From assembly GCF_015291625.1 (NCBI RefSeq), contig NZ_CP030047.1, forward strand, positions 8,984,501-9,048,500: DNA of 64,000 nucleotides, given 5' to 3'. This DNA comes from Bradyrhizobium sp. CCBAU 53421 (lineage in GTDB: Bacteria; Pseudomonadota; Alphaproteobacteria; Rhizobiales; Xanthobacteraceae). Below are positions 20,366-28,308 of this stretch, piece by piece. Made by a program: the position numbers and the translations under genes. The first letter of the stretch is position 1. Every line of letters begins with the position of its first letter. Under the pieces are notes generated by a model, which saw nothing but the letters and a program-made list of their open reading frames with translations, was not told the DNA's origin and did no database searches.

Positions 20366-22189
20366 TTGGCGGTCAATGTCGAAGAGCTGAGGGGGATCGC
20401 GGCCCAGCGCGAACGTTACCTGGGTCAACTCAATCGCCTAAAGAAACTCAACAAACAGACATCTTGCGTGGAGGCTGCGGTTTCCAGCGCTTGCGAGACT
20501 TTGCGTGCGGGCACGAGTTCGTTCGTGATCTACGGCGAGCCACAAAGCGGCAAGACGGAAATGATGATCTGCCTTACCGCAAAATTACTCGACGATGGAA
20601 ACCGAGTTATCATTCACTTATTGAACGATAGCGTTCAGCTGCTCCAGCAGAATCTCGATAGGTTTCAGCGGTCAAATCTGTCACCAGCCGCTCGTAACTT
20701 CTCTGACGTCATTGATCCCGAGTACTCTTTCGCGACGGGTTTCCATGTCATCTTCTGCAAGAAGAATGCTAGCGATCTCGCAAAGCTGAATCAAAAACTA
20801 GAACGCGTGCGCGAGAAGGTCGTAATCGACGACGAAGCCGACTTCGCGACACCGAACGCGCTCATCAACAAGGGCGACGTAACGCGGATCAACGCGCTCA
20901 TCAAGCAGCTGATCAGTCATGACGGAGTTTATATCGGCGTAACAGCCACACCCGCTAGACTTGACTTGAACAACACCTTCGACAACGACAACGAAAGGTG
21001 GGTCAACTTCCCCCCGCACGAAGCATACACTGGTCAAGACGTATTCTTCCCGTTGGACACTCCGGTTGGCTTCTCTCTGCAAACACTTCCGGACACCGAC
21101 GACAGTCCGAAGTACCTTCGAGAAGCTATTTTTCGATTTCTCGTCCGCGTAGCAGCACTGAACTTGTCGACTGGCGTCGATGAGAATTTCTCGATGCTGA
21201 TTCACACGAGCGGAAAGAAGCTCGATCACCGCTCTGATAAGAAGCCCATTGATGACGTCATGAACGCCTTATCTGACGTCCATTCAAAGAAATTCGAGTC
21301 TTACACACGCGAGCTAGACAAGATCGCAGCAAAGCTATACGGCGCCGAACAAGCGAGCAGAATACTCGGCTACATCGTCAAGAACTGCGACCAAACCACC
21401 ACTATCATCATGAACAGCGAAAGGGACAAGAACGTCGACTTCAAGTCGGCAACTTCGCCGGCCGCCATGTTCACTTTTGTAATCGGCGGAAACATCGTTT
21501 CGCGCGGCGTGACTTTTGACAATCTTTTATCAATGTTTTTCACGCGTGATTCGAAGCACAAGATTCAGCAGGATACATACATCCAGCGCGCTCGAATGTT
21601 TGGCTCTCGCAAGAAGCATTTGCCGCACTTTGAATTGACCATTCCCGAGCAACTGTACCTCGACTGGCAACGTTGCTTTGTTTTCCACAAACTCGCACTA
21701 GAAGCCATTAAGACGAAGAAAGGGTCGCCCGTTTGGCTCGCGGATCAAAGGATCGCAGCCGTGGCGCCCAGCAGCATAGACAAGGCAAATGTCCTTCTCG
21801 ATAAGGGCGAGATGTCGTTTCCGATCTTTGACTATTCGGCTGGGATAGAGCGAATCATTAAAGAAACAAATGATCCCCTTACTTGCCTAAGACGGCTGCA
21901 AGCTGAAATTGGAGACTCACTGCCAGATTATCTTGTTCAGTATGTCCAACGCATCCTTCCGAATGGACCGAGCTCGATAGCAATTCATCAATCGAGCACC
22001 ATCGAGAATATGAAGGACGCTGACAAAGTAAAGATCGAGCGAACGAAAGGCCTATTCGGACAGGTGCGCCGCGAATTTCCCGATGCGGTACATCACTTCA
22101 AGATCTTTTTTAACGACAAGAAGAAGGCTCGAGTCATCTATAAATTCAACGGCAACATCAGCTTTTTGAAGAATGTGAAACATGCTTGA
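20366..22189 (+). CDS. Z1-domain superfamily-2 ATPase/helicase (probable defence protein)
   Basis: 607 residues from a TTG with AGAAGGGG ribosome site. Motifs: Walker A GEPQSGKT (57-64), Walker B IDDEADF (154-160), motif III GVTATPAR (191-198), then GGNIVSRGVTFDNL (374-387) and QDTYIQRARMFGSRK (402-416). The last two blocks match the core of the Z1 domain, known from restriction-type operons beside methyltransferases. It is an ATP-driven DNA-processing enzyme by inference. Local GC is visibly lower than in neighbours, which points to transfer. It overlaps the next gene by 8 bp, so the two are translated together. It carries no recognisable nuclease domain itself. Confidence 0.85.
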   Translation: MAVNVEELRGIAAQRERYLGQLNRLKKLNKQTSCVEAAVSSACETLRAGTSSFVIYGEPQSGKTEMMICLTAKLLDDGNRVIIHLLNDSVQLLQQNLDRFQRSNLSPAARNFSDVIDPEYSFATGFHVIFCKKNASDLAKLNQKLERVREKVVIDDEADFATPNALINKGDVTRINALIKQLISHDGVYIGVTATPARLDLNNTFDNDNERWVNFPPHEAYTGQDVFFPLDTPVGFSLQTLPDTDDSPKYLREAIFRFLVRVAALNLSTGVDENFSMLIHTSGKKLDHRSDKKPIDDVMNALSDVHSKKFESYTRELDKIAAKLYGAEQASRILGYIVKNCDQTTTIIMNSERDKNVDFKSATSPAAMFTFVIGGNIVSRGVTFDNLLSMFFTRDSKHKIQQDTYIQRARMFGSRKKHLPHFELTIPEQLYLDWQRCFVFHKLALEAIKTKKGSPVWLADQRIAAVAPSSIDKANVLLDKGEMSFPIFDYSAGIERIIKETNDPLTCLRRLQAEIGDSLPDYLVQYVQRILPNGPSSIAIHQSSTIENMKDADKVKIERTKGLFGQVRREFPDAVHHFKIFFNDKKKARVIYKFNGNISFLKNVKHA

Positions 22190-22658
22190 CGATTATGAAT
22201 TTTACCAGGGCGTAGTCCTGAGACAACTTGCGATCGAGAGTGACTATTCGATCTCCTTTCGTCCGTTTATCCGCGAGGGGCGCATCAATGCATTCGTCGT
22301 GAATGGAAGAGTTGGCGTCTATGTGAAACATTCGTCGAAGCGGATGTCACCGTGGCGCTTCACCTTTACGATCGATCAAGCGGCCGATCTTCTCGACCTT
22401 GAGCACAGGTTTCCCGACTCCTTTGTTGTCTTTGTTTGCGGAACCGATGGACTCGTGACGCTGACATTCGCTGATTTGCACACAATCGTCAGCTTTCAGG
22501 AGAGCGAAAATGCTTGGGTGAGCGTAACAAGGCCACCGCGAGCGCAGTACGATTTGGCGGGAAATCGGGGCGAATTGCAGTACAAGGTGTCGCGCGGGAT
22601 AGGTTTGATTCCCGAGACACTCAAATCTCGTGTGCGCGAGCGCTACGCGGCGATCTAA
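22182..22658 (+). CDS. unrecognised 158-residue protein of the Z1-methyltransferase locus
   Basis: Starts inside the end of the Z1 gene (8-bp overlap) and ends 63 bp before the methyltransferase, so it belongs to the same transcript. No signal peptide or membrane segment. The centre reads as alternating strands (INAFVVNGRVGVYVKHSSK, WRFTFT, FVVFVCGTDGLVTL), which could be a small mixed alpha/beta fold. Basic and acidic residues are present, but I cannot point to a convincing nuclease motif. It is the only candidate in the locus for an effector or specificity subunit. The function is unknown. Confidence 0.75.
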   Translation: MLDDYEFYQGVVLRQLAIESDYSISFRPFIREGRINAFVVNGRVGVYVKHSSKRMSPWRFTFTIDQAADLLDLEHRFPDSFVVFVCGTDGLVTLTFADLHTIVSFQESENAWVSVTRPPRAQYDLAGNRGELQYKVSRGIGLIPETLKSRVRERYAAI

Positions 22659-22721
22659 TCCAAACGTCGCGTCTTTCTCTCGTCACTTGGCAACGGCCGC
22701 AGGCTCATTTGTGGGGCAGAG

Positions 22722-23960
22722 GTGAGCAAGACTTTTAAGAAGACCATATACGAAACACTCGGGCGTGAACCTGTTCATCCCTTTCCAGCGAGGATGGCTC
22801 CTGGGATTGCTCTCGATATTATCGCAGCCGAGACGAAGCCCATCCGCATTCTTGACCCGATGATGGGCTCCGGTACGGTTCTAGCCGTTGCCCGCGCTAA
22901 GGGGCATACCGCAGTGGGTGTAGATATTGACCCCTTGGCCGTCTTGCTTACTCGCGTTTGGACTAGCGAGATCGACGTGGACAAAGTCGAGCGCAAGGCC
23001 TCTGAGGTTCTCGTGCGCGCTCGGAACGACTTCAGCAACCGACGTACAGCCGACGCGTATCCGCGTCACGCTGACGACGAGACGCGAAAGTTCATTCGAT
23101 ACTGGTTCGATCCGTATGCGCGTCGTCAGCTGGCGGCTCTAGCGGAAGCTATTCTTAGGGTCCAGGACGACCGTACGAGAGATGTACTTTGGTGCGCCTT
23201 CTCGCGTCTTATCATCACGAAACAAGCCGGCGCCTCTCTTGCGATGGATCTTTCGCACAGCCGCCCACACAAGGCTTTCGAAACCGCCCCGGTGAAGCCG
23301 TTTGGGAAGTTTCTTAAGGCAACAGTTCACGTCCTAAAGAATTGCATTCGACAAGATCAAGCTCACAACAGTCCCGCGACACAGGCTGCACTTGGCGATG
23401 CACGATCATTAGCGATCGCCAGCGGAGCTATCGATCTTGTTCTGACCTCCCCACCCTACCTGAACGCAATCGACTACATGCGCTGCAGCAAGTTTTCGCT
23501 AGTTTGGATGGGTTACAATATTGGGGAGCTCACGGACATCCGAGCAGAGAGTGTGGGGAATGAGACGAGCGACAAAGAGGCTCACGAGGATGACGTCATC
23601 AAAAATATTATGTCGGGTCTCAAATTGAGCCCCCGCCTATCCCCGAGACATGAGGCTGTACTTGCTCACTACATCGAGGACATGCGCCGAGCCGTTGCAG
23701 AGGCGGCCCGTGTTCTAAAGCCGGGTGGCAGAGCCATCTACGTAGTCGGAGAAAATACGGTTCGCGGGACGTTCATTCCAAACGCAAAGATCGTCTCTGC
23801 GGTGGCAGAAAGAGCGGGCCTAAAGAATGAAACAAGACGCGTTAGGCTCCTGCCAGCCAACCGTCGCTACCTCCCCCCTCCATCCGTTAGGAAGGGGCAG
23901 GAGTCGCTCGATGGGCGCATGCGGCGAGAGGTGATCTTGTCATTTTCTAAACCTGGCTAG
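22722..23960 (+). CDS. amino-type DNA methyltransferase (N6-adenine or N4-cytosine)
   Basis: 412 residues from GTG. The SAM-binding motif DPMMGSGT (45-52) and GVDIDP (66-71) come first; the catalytic motif TSPPYLNAIDYMR (242-254) comes about 190 residues later. TSPPY is most common among N4-cytosine enzymes but also occurs in N6-adenine ones, so the modified base is open. A C-terminal Rossmann half (VAEAARVLKPGGRAIYVVGEN, in parts) closes the fold. The inserted 70-230 region may recognise the target. With the Z1 ATPase it suggests a self-marking restriction-like system. Low GC matches the upstream genes. Confidence 0.88.
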   Translation: MSKTFKKTIYETLGREPVHPFPARMAPGIALDIIAAETKPIRILDPMMGSGTVLAVARAKGHTAVGVDIDPLAVLLTRVWTSEIDVDKVERKASEVLVRARNDFSNRRTADAYPRHADDETRKFIRYWFDPYARRQLAALAEAILRVQDDRTRDVLWCAFSRLIITKQAGASLAMDLSHSRPHKAFETAPVKPFGKFLKATVHVLKNCIRQDQAHNSPATQAALGDARSLAIASGAIDLVLTSPPYLNAIDYMRCSKFSLVWMGYNIGELTDIRAESVGNETSDKEAHEDDVIKNIMSGLKLSPRLSPRHEAVLAHYIEDMRRAVAEAARVLKPGGRAIYVVGENTVRGTFIPNAKIVSAVAERAGLKNETRRVRLLPANRRYLPPPSVRKGQESLDGRMRREVILSFSKPG

Positions 23961-24069
23961 GAAAAATTTGCGCTGGTGTAGCCCAAGCGCCTACCCCGAC
24001 GCGTGCGCCAAAGCTCGAAACTCCCTAACATTTTCAAAGCGACACACCCTATCCAGCCTCCGCAAAGAA

Positions 24070-24470
24070 AGCATTGCAAGCAGCGCGTCCCGCCTCCTCG
24101 GAGAGGGGCGTATCGCCATCGTCACGGACGTTGGGTGCGGGATGCGGTGGACGCGAGAAGCGCGCGACACGAGCGCCCTCATCGCGGACGGTGAGAGCGT
24201 GTGGTCCTGACGCCCCAGTGGCTGGTATCCTCTCGCAAGGCGCGAAAGCGCTTTTGCGGAAGCGATGGCAAACAAGCCCGGTCTCGCCGGAGAGAGCACG
24301 TATAAACCGTAACCCGACAATGCGCCTCCTCACCCTCTCCTGCTGTCTACCAGGTGGACCGATCCGACCGACGCGCGCGGCGCGATGCCGAGGTGGATTC
24401 TTCTTTGCGCCATTGCGCGTGAAGTAAAATCGTCCATCCTGCCGCATGAGTAGAGATGATTTTACGCCCT
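24070..24470. repeat. long dispersed repeat, gene-free
   Basis: The DNA translates in several frames into strings that I associate with repeated non-coding DNA of Bradyrhizobium (for example SSRTLGAGCGGREKRATRAP and RTVRACGPDAPVAG). It ends in a GTAAAATCGTC/GATGATTTTAC hairpin (24423-24466). I regard the open frames here as by-products. It marks the right edge of the low-GC island. Confidence 0.55.
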
Positions 24471-25002
24471 CGCTAAAGCTTCTGCCTTCGCCATGGCTTC
24501 CGCCTTCGCCGAGAGGCTTCGGCGGACAAGTCGGCGCGACGAGCCCTCGCAATGACGGCGCCCACGAACGCTAGCAGCGAGTCCGCTGACAACTGCTGCC
24601 AATGATAGCGGTGTCATCGCTCGCCACGGCGCGAATCCGTTGCTGATGCGCTGTTCGTGCGTGAAGAAACGCTTAACGCCCGCGCCTTAACCAACCAAGA
24701 AAGCCTATAAATAAAGGCAAAAGTGGCTTGTCGCCTGCCCGTTAATCACAACATCACTGCGCATCATCACGAGCGCATGAGGCGCATGCAAAACGCCACG
24801 ATCTCTTCCAGATATTAGTGTGCAAACAAGCCGTCCGACACGATTGCGATTCGATGTGGCCAAGCCTGCATCGTCTCGAACACCGTGAGGGACATCACGG
24901 CCGGTACAACTGATTGTGAGGCATGTGCGCCGCACTCTTGGGAAGAAGCCCGGCCGTTCTTATGTCACGTCCAAAGAGCGACCCCGATAAAGGAATTGAT
25001 CA
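24471..25002. other. intergenic stretch without recognisable gene
   Basis: A small inverted motif CTTCCGCCTTCGCCGAGAGGC lies near 24500, plus a lower-GC stretch around 24690-24780. I find no open frame with plausible codon use, no tRNA and no attachment-site repeat. It probably holds the promoter of the small gene at 25003. Confidence 0.4.
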
Positions 25003-25230
25003 ATGCAAGTTCGCGCACTCGATACGCGCGGAAGACTGGTGCCTGCGATTGCAACCGCCGCCGTGGCAGTGCTCGCGACAGCCGCCCTCGTCGTCCTCGA
25101 ATTCAACCCGCCCCGCAATGTGCAGGCCGCGGCCGAGCCCGGCATGATCACCTCCGCCGCCGCCAACCGCGCCGGCGCCACGGTGCTGCCGACCGATCCG
25201 GTCACCACCGGCAGCGTGCGCTACCGTTGA
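25003..25230 (+). CDS. small single-span membrane or exported protein, unknown
   Basis: 75 residues with a basic start, one hydrophobic segment (about 13-33) and a polar tail ending TDPVTTGSVRYR. A good ribosome site (AAAGGAATTGATCA) precedes the ATG. TTGSV-type tails are common among short bradyrhizobial envelope proteins, but I know no function. It is monocistronic, followed by repeat DNA. Confidence 0.6.
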   Translation: MQVRALDTRGRLVPAIATAAVAVLATAALVVLEFNPPRNVQAAAEPGMITSAAANRAGATVLPTDPVTTGSVRYR

Positions 25231-25240
25231 GATCAAGAGT

Positions 25241-25470
25241 TCTCCCTCGCCCCGCTCTCTTGTCCGCCGAAGCCCGCCTTCGGGCGAAGGCGGATGCGGG
25301 GCCGAGACGAGCGAAGCTCGCTCTTAGAGGGTGGGGGTGAGGGGCTGCTTCCACGAGCAGTGAATGGGGTGAGACCTGTACCCCCTCACCCGGATCGCAT
25401 CTCGCGATGCGATCCGACCTCTCCCCGCAAGCGGGGCGAGGTAAGAAGCGCCCCGCACGCGGGGAGAGAT
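25241..25470. repeat. composite CT-rich palindromic repeats
   Basis: Several nested hairpins: GCCCGCCTTCGGGCG (near 25272), CGAGCGAAGCTCG (near 25313), CGGATCGCATC/GATGCGATCCG (25391-25417) and CCCCGCAAGCGGGG (25425-25438). This belongs to the same repeat style as 18548-18684 and 26876-27044. No gene lies between 25231 and 25659. Confidence 0.6.
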
Positions 25471-25659
25471 TTTGATAATCATTCCACATCGCGGCAGACC
25501 GCCGCACACTCGCTGATTTTGCCAATCTGATATTACCCCCGCCATCGGCCCCGCCGCATTTTCGCATCCCTGCCCCGGCGTCTCGCCACAAGCCTGCCTC
25601 CGCCGACCTCACGTAAGCTCGCCCCCGCGAACAACAAAAAACGCACAGGGAGGCTCACG

Positions 25660-26865
25660 ATGATCTGGAAGGCCATTGCGGCAACAGTCGCGCTTGCGCT
25701 CGCGACACAGGCGCACGCCGCCGAGAAGAAATATGGCGCGGGTGCCAGCGACACCGAGATCAAGCTCGGACAGACCTCGCCATTCTCCGGCGCGGCGTCG
25801 GCCTACAGCGTGATCGCGAAGACGCAGGCTGCCTACTTCCGGATGATCAACGACCAGGGCGGCGTGAACGGGCGCAAGATCAACCTGATCACGCTCGACG
25901 ACGGCTACTCGCCGCCGAAGACGGTGGAGCAGACCCGCAAGCTGGTCGAGCAGGAGGAGGTTGCCGCGATCCTCAATCCGCTGGGCACGCCGACCGGCCT
26001 TGCCGTGCGTAAATATCTCAACGACAAGAAAGTGCCGCAGCTGTTCGTCGGCGCCGGCGCCACGCTATGGGGCGACTATCAGCATTATCCGTGGTCGATC
26101 GGCTTCCAGCCGTCGTACCAGGCCGAGACCGCGGTCTACGCGAAATATGTGCTGACCCAGAAGCCGGATGCGAAGATCGCGCTGTTCTACCAGAACGACG
26201 ACGCCGGCAAGGATTACGGCAACGGCTTCAAGAAGGGCCTGGGGCCGGAGAACACCGCCAAAATGGTGGTGGCGGAGACGACCTATGAATCGACCGATCC
26301 GACGGTCGACAGCCAGATCGTGAAGCTGAAGGCCTCCGGCGCCAACGTGCTGTTCATGCACGCGATCCCCAAGCAGGCGGCGCAGGCAATCAAGAAGATC
26401 GGCGAGATCGGCTGGAAGCCCGACCTGTTCTTCCTCGCGGCGACTTCGACATCGGTGTCCTCGGTGCTGAAGCCGGCCGGCTTCGAATATTCCAGGGACA
26501 TCATCTCGTCCTACTCGCTGAAGGATCCGAACGATCCGCAGTGGAAGGCGGACCCGGACGTGATCGCCTGGCAGGACTTCATGAAGAAGTATTTTCCTGA
26601 CGGCAATCTGCAGGACCAACTGATCGTCTACGGCTATGTGGTGGCGGAGGCGACGGTGCAGGTGCTGAAGCAATGCGGCGACGACCTCACCCACGAGAAC
26701 ATCATGAAGCAGGCCGCCAATCTCGACATCGCGCTGCCGATGTTCCTGCCCGGCATCAAGGTGAAGACCTCGCCGACCGACTACTTCCCGGTGGAGGCGA
26801 TGCGGCTGCAGAAGTTCAACGGCGAAACCTGGCAGCTGTTCGGCGACACGATCGGGAATGATTGA
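25660..26865 (+). CDS. branched-chain amino-acid-type ABC transporter substrate-binding protein
   Basis: 401-residue periplasmic binding protein (LivJ/type I fold). Signal peptide MIWKAIAATVALALATQAHAA-type (about 1-20), then the family start TEIKLGQTSPFSGAAS, GGVNGRKINLITLDD and the hinge region LFYQNDDAGKDYGNG. A strong AGGGAGG ribosome site precedes the ATG. No permease or ATPase genes are adjacent, so it is an orphan receptor that must share a transporter encoded elsewhere. The ligand could be an amino acid, aromatic acid or amide; it cannot be read from the sequence. Confidence 0.9.
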   Translation: MIWKAIAATVALALATQAHAAEKKYGAGASDTEIKLGQTSPFSGAASAYSVIAKTQAAYFRMINDQGGVNGRKINLITLDDGYSPPKTVEQTRKLVEQEEVAAILNPLGTPTGLAVRKYLNDKKVPQLFVGAGATLWGDYQHYPWSIGFQPSYQAETAVYAKYVLTQKPDAKIALFYQNDDAGKDYGNGFKKGLGPENTAKMVVAETTYESTDPTVDSQIVKLKASGANVLFMHAIPKQAAQAIKKIGEIGWKPDLFFLAATSTSVSSVLKPAGFEYSRDIISSYSLKDPNDPQWKADPDVIAWQDFMKKYFPDGNLQDQLIVYGYVVAEATVQVLKQCGDDLTHENIMKQAANLDIALPMFLPGIKVKTSPTDYFPVEAMRLQKFNGETWQLFGDTIGND

Positions 26866-26875
26866 GGGGCTTCCA

Positions 26876-27044
26876 CCCTCCCCTGGAGGGGGAGGGTCGT
26901 TGCGCATGCAGCGAAGCGAAATGCGCAGCGGGGTGGGGTGACGGTATCTCCGCGTCCAACAGTGCTCGAGTGGAGAGATCACCCCACCCCGTCTCACATT
27001 CCGCTGCGCTTCATGTGAGCCGACCCTCCCCCTCCAGGGGAGGG
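26876..27044. repeat. long inverted repeat with perfect 24-bp arms
   Basis: Left arm 26876-26899 (CCCTCCCCTGG...) and right arm 27021-27044 are exact reverse complements over 24 bp. The 121-bp interior carries further pairing (GGGGTGGGGTGA with TCACCCCACCCC). It starts 10 bp past the binding-protein stop and probably terminates it. Confidence 0.8.
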
Positions 27045-27059
27045 TAGGGCAGCAGTTCG

Positions 27060-27225
27060 TAGGGTGGGCAAGCGCAAGCGTGCCCACCATCGGGGCGATG
27101 CGCGTACCCGATTTCGGAATATCGGAAATCTAACCCTGAGTTGCCCGACGCGTCAAGCCGCCTGGTCGAGCGCCGGCCACCACCGCCGGCTACTGTGCAT
27201 GGGGTTGTTTTCGATATTTTGGCAA
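27060..27225. repeat. second dispersed repeat (GTAGGGTGGGCAAGC family)
   Basis: Begins with GTAGGGTGGGCAAGCG.CAAGCGTGCCCACC, a short palindrome, then runs into TCTAACCCTGAGTTGCCCG...GGGGTTGTTTTCGATATTTT, a sequence I recognise from repeated intergenic DNA of Bradyrhizobium. With the previous repeat it fills the gap between 26866 and 27270; no gene is seen. Confidence 0.5.
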
Positions 27226-27270
27226 CGCACCTCCCCCGCAGGGACCCTCCACGGGAGGACAAGGGAGGAG

Positions 27271-28233
27271 TTACACCCCTTTGTCCAACAACACCTTGAA
27301 ATCCGCCCGTGCGCGCTGCGCCTCGGCGCGAGCGGCGTCCGAGGCATCGCCGAGGCCGAAGTAGCCGTGAATGAGGCCCTCGCCGGAATGATACGCGACC
27401 GGCACGCCGGAGGCCTGCAACGCCCTGGCATAGGCATGGCCCTCGTCGCGCAGCGGGTCGAACCAGGCGGTCGTGACCACCGCCGGCGCGACACCGGCTA
27501 GGATCTTCGCGCGCAGCGGCGAGACGCGCCAGTCGGCACCCTCGGCCTTGTCCGCGAGATAATGCCCCGCGAACCACTGCATCGTCGCGCGCGTCAGGAA
27601 GTAGCCCTCGGCATTCTCATCGCGCGATGGGAATTTGGCGTTCTCGCCTGTATCGGCATAATTGCCGACCACGTCGGTGACGGGATAGACCAAGAGCTGC
27701 CCGGCGAGCTTGATTCCGGCGTCGCGGCAGGCCAGCGCCGTGGTGGCGGCGAGATTGCCGCCGGCGGAATCGCCGGCGACGCCGACGCGGGAGAGGTCGC
27801 CGCCGAACTCACTGAGCCGCGCGATCACGTCGCGGATCGCGGCGAACGCATCCTCGAAGGCGCCGGGAAAGCGCGTCTCCGGCGGACGGCGGTAATCGAC
27901 CGAAATCACCACCGCGCCGGTCTCGATCACGAGGTTGCGGGCCTGGCGGTCATGGGTCTCGAGATCACCGGCGACCCAGCCGCCGCCATGGAAGAAGATC
28001 ACCGTCGGCGCGCTGCCGCTGCCGCTCCGATAGAGCCGCGCGCCGATCTTGCCCGCCGCGCCCTGCACTTCGATATCGCTGACAACATCGACCGGCGGCG
28101 GCGGCACCGCCTTGCGCGCCTCGGCCAGCGCGCGCAGCGAATCGCGGCAGCTCTGCGGCGTCATGGTCGAAGGATCGCGCAGCGGCAGCAGCGGGATGAT
28201 TTTTTCGATGACGGGGTCGAGGGGAAGAACCAT
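27271..28233 (-). CDS. alpha/beta-hydrolase, hormone-sensitive-lipase (HSL) family esterase
   Basis: 320 residues. The oxyanion motif HGGGW (82-86) and nucleophile GDSAGG (154-159, Ser156) are the HSL signatures; acid and histidine follow in the DPLRDEG and LIHGYFG blocks near the C-terminus. These enzymes hydrolyse short- to medium-chain esters in the cytoplasm. I start at ATG 28233, giving the usual MVLPLDPVIEK opening; an upstream ATG would add 20 Cys-rich residues. It lies 75 bp downstream of the acyltransferase fusion, so cotranscription is likely. Confidence 0.88.
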   Translation of the reverse strand: MVLPLDPVIEKIIPLLPLRDPSTMTPQSCRDSLRALAEARKAVPPPPVDVVSDIEVQGAAGKIGARLYRSGSGSAPTVIFFHGGGWVAGDLETHDRQARNLVIETGAVVISVDYRRPPETRFPGAFEDAFAAIRDVIARLSEFGGDLSRVGVAGDSAGGNLAATTALACRDAGIKLAGQLLVYPVTDVVGNYADTGENAKFPSRDENAEGYFLTRATMQWFAGHYLADKAEGADWRVSPLRAKILAGVAPAVVTTAWFDPLRDEGHAYARALQASGVPVAYHSGEGLIHGYFGLGDASDAARAEAQRARADFKVLLDKGV

Positions 28234-28308
28234 GGCTGTGCTTTCTCGGGAGCAGTTGCCGTCTATCTGACAACATGCTCCCGAAAAGCACAACCATCAT
28301 GCCGAGAC

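Noticed and set aside
24049..24552. A 167-residue minus-strand frame after the methyltransferase
   Set aside because: Its translation matches strings I associate with repeated non-coding DNA, in several frames at once.
18548..27225. CRISPR arrays suggested by repeated CT-rich blocks
   Set aside because: The blocks are palindromic, irregularly spaced and without uniform spacers; no cas genes are present.
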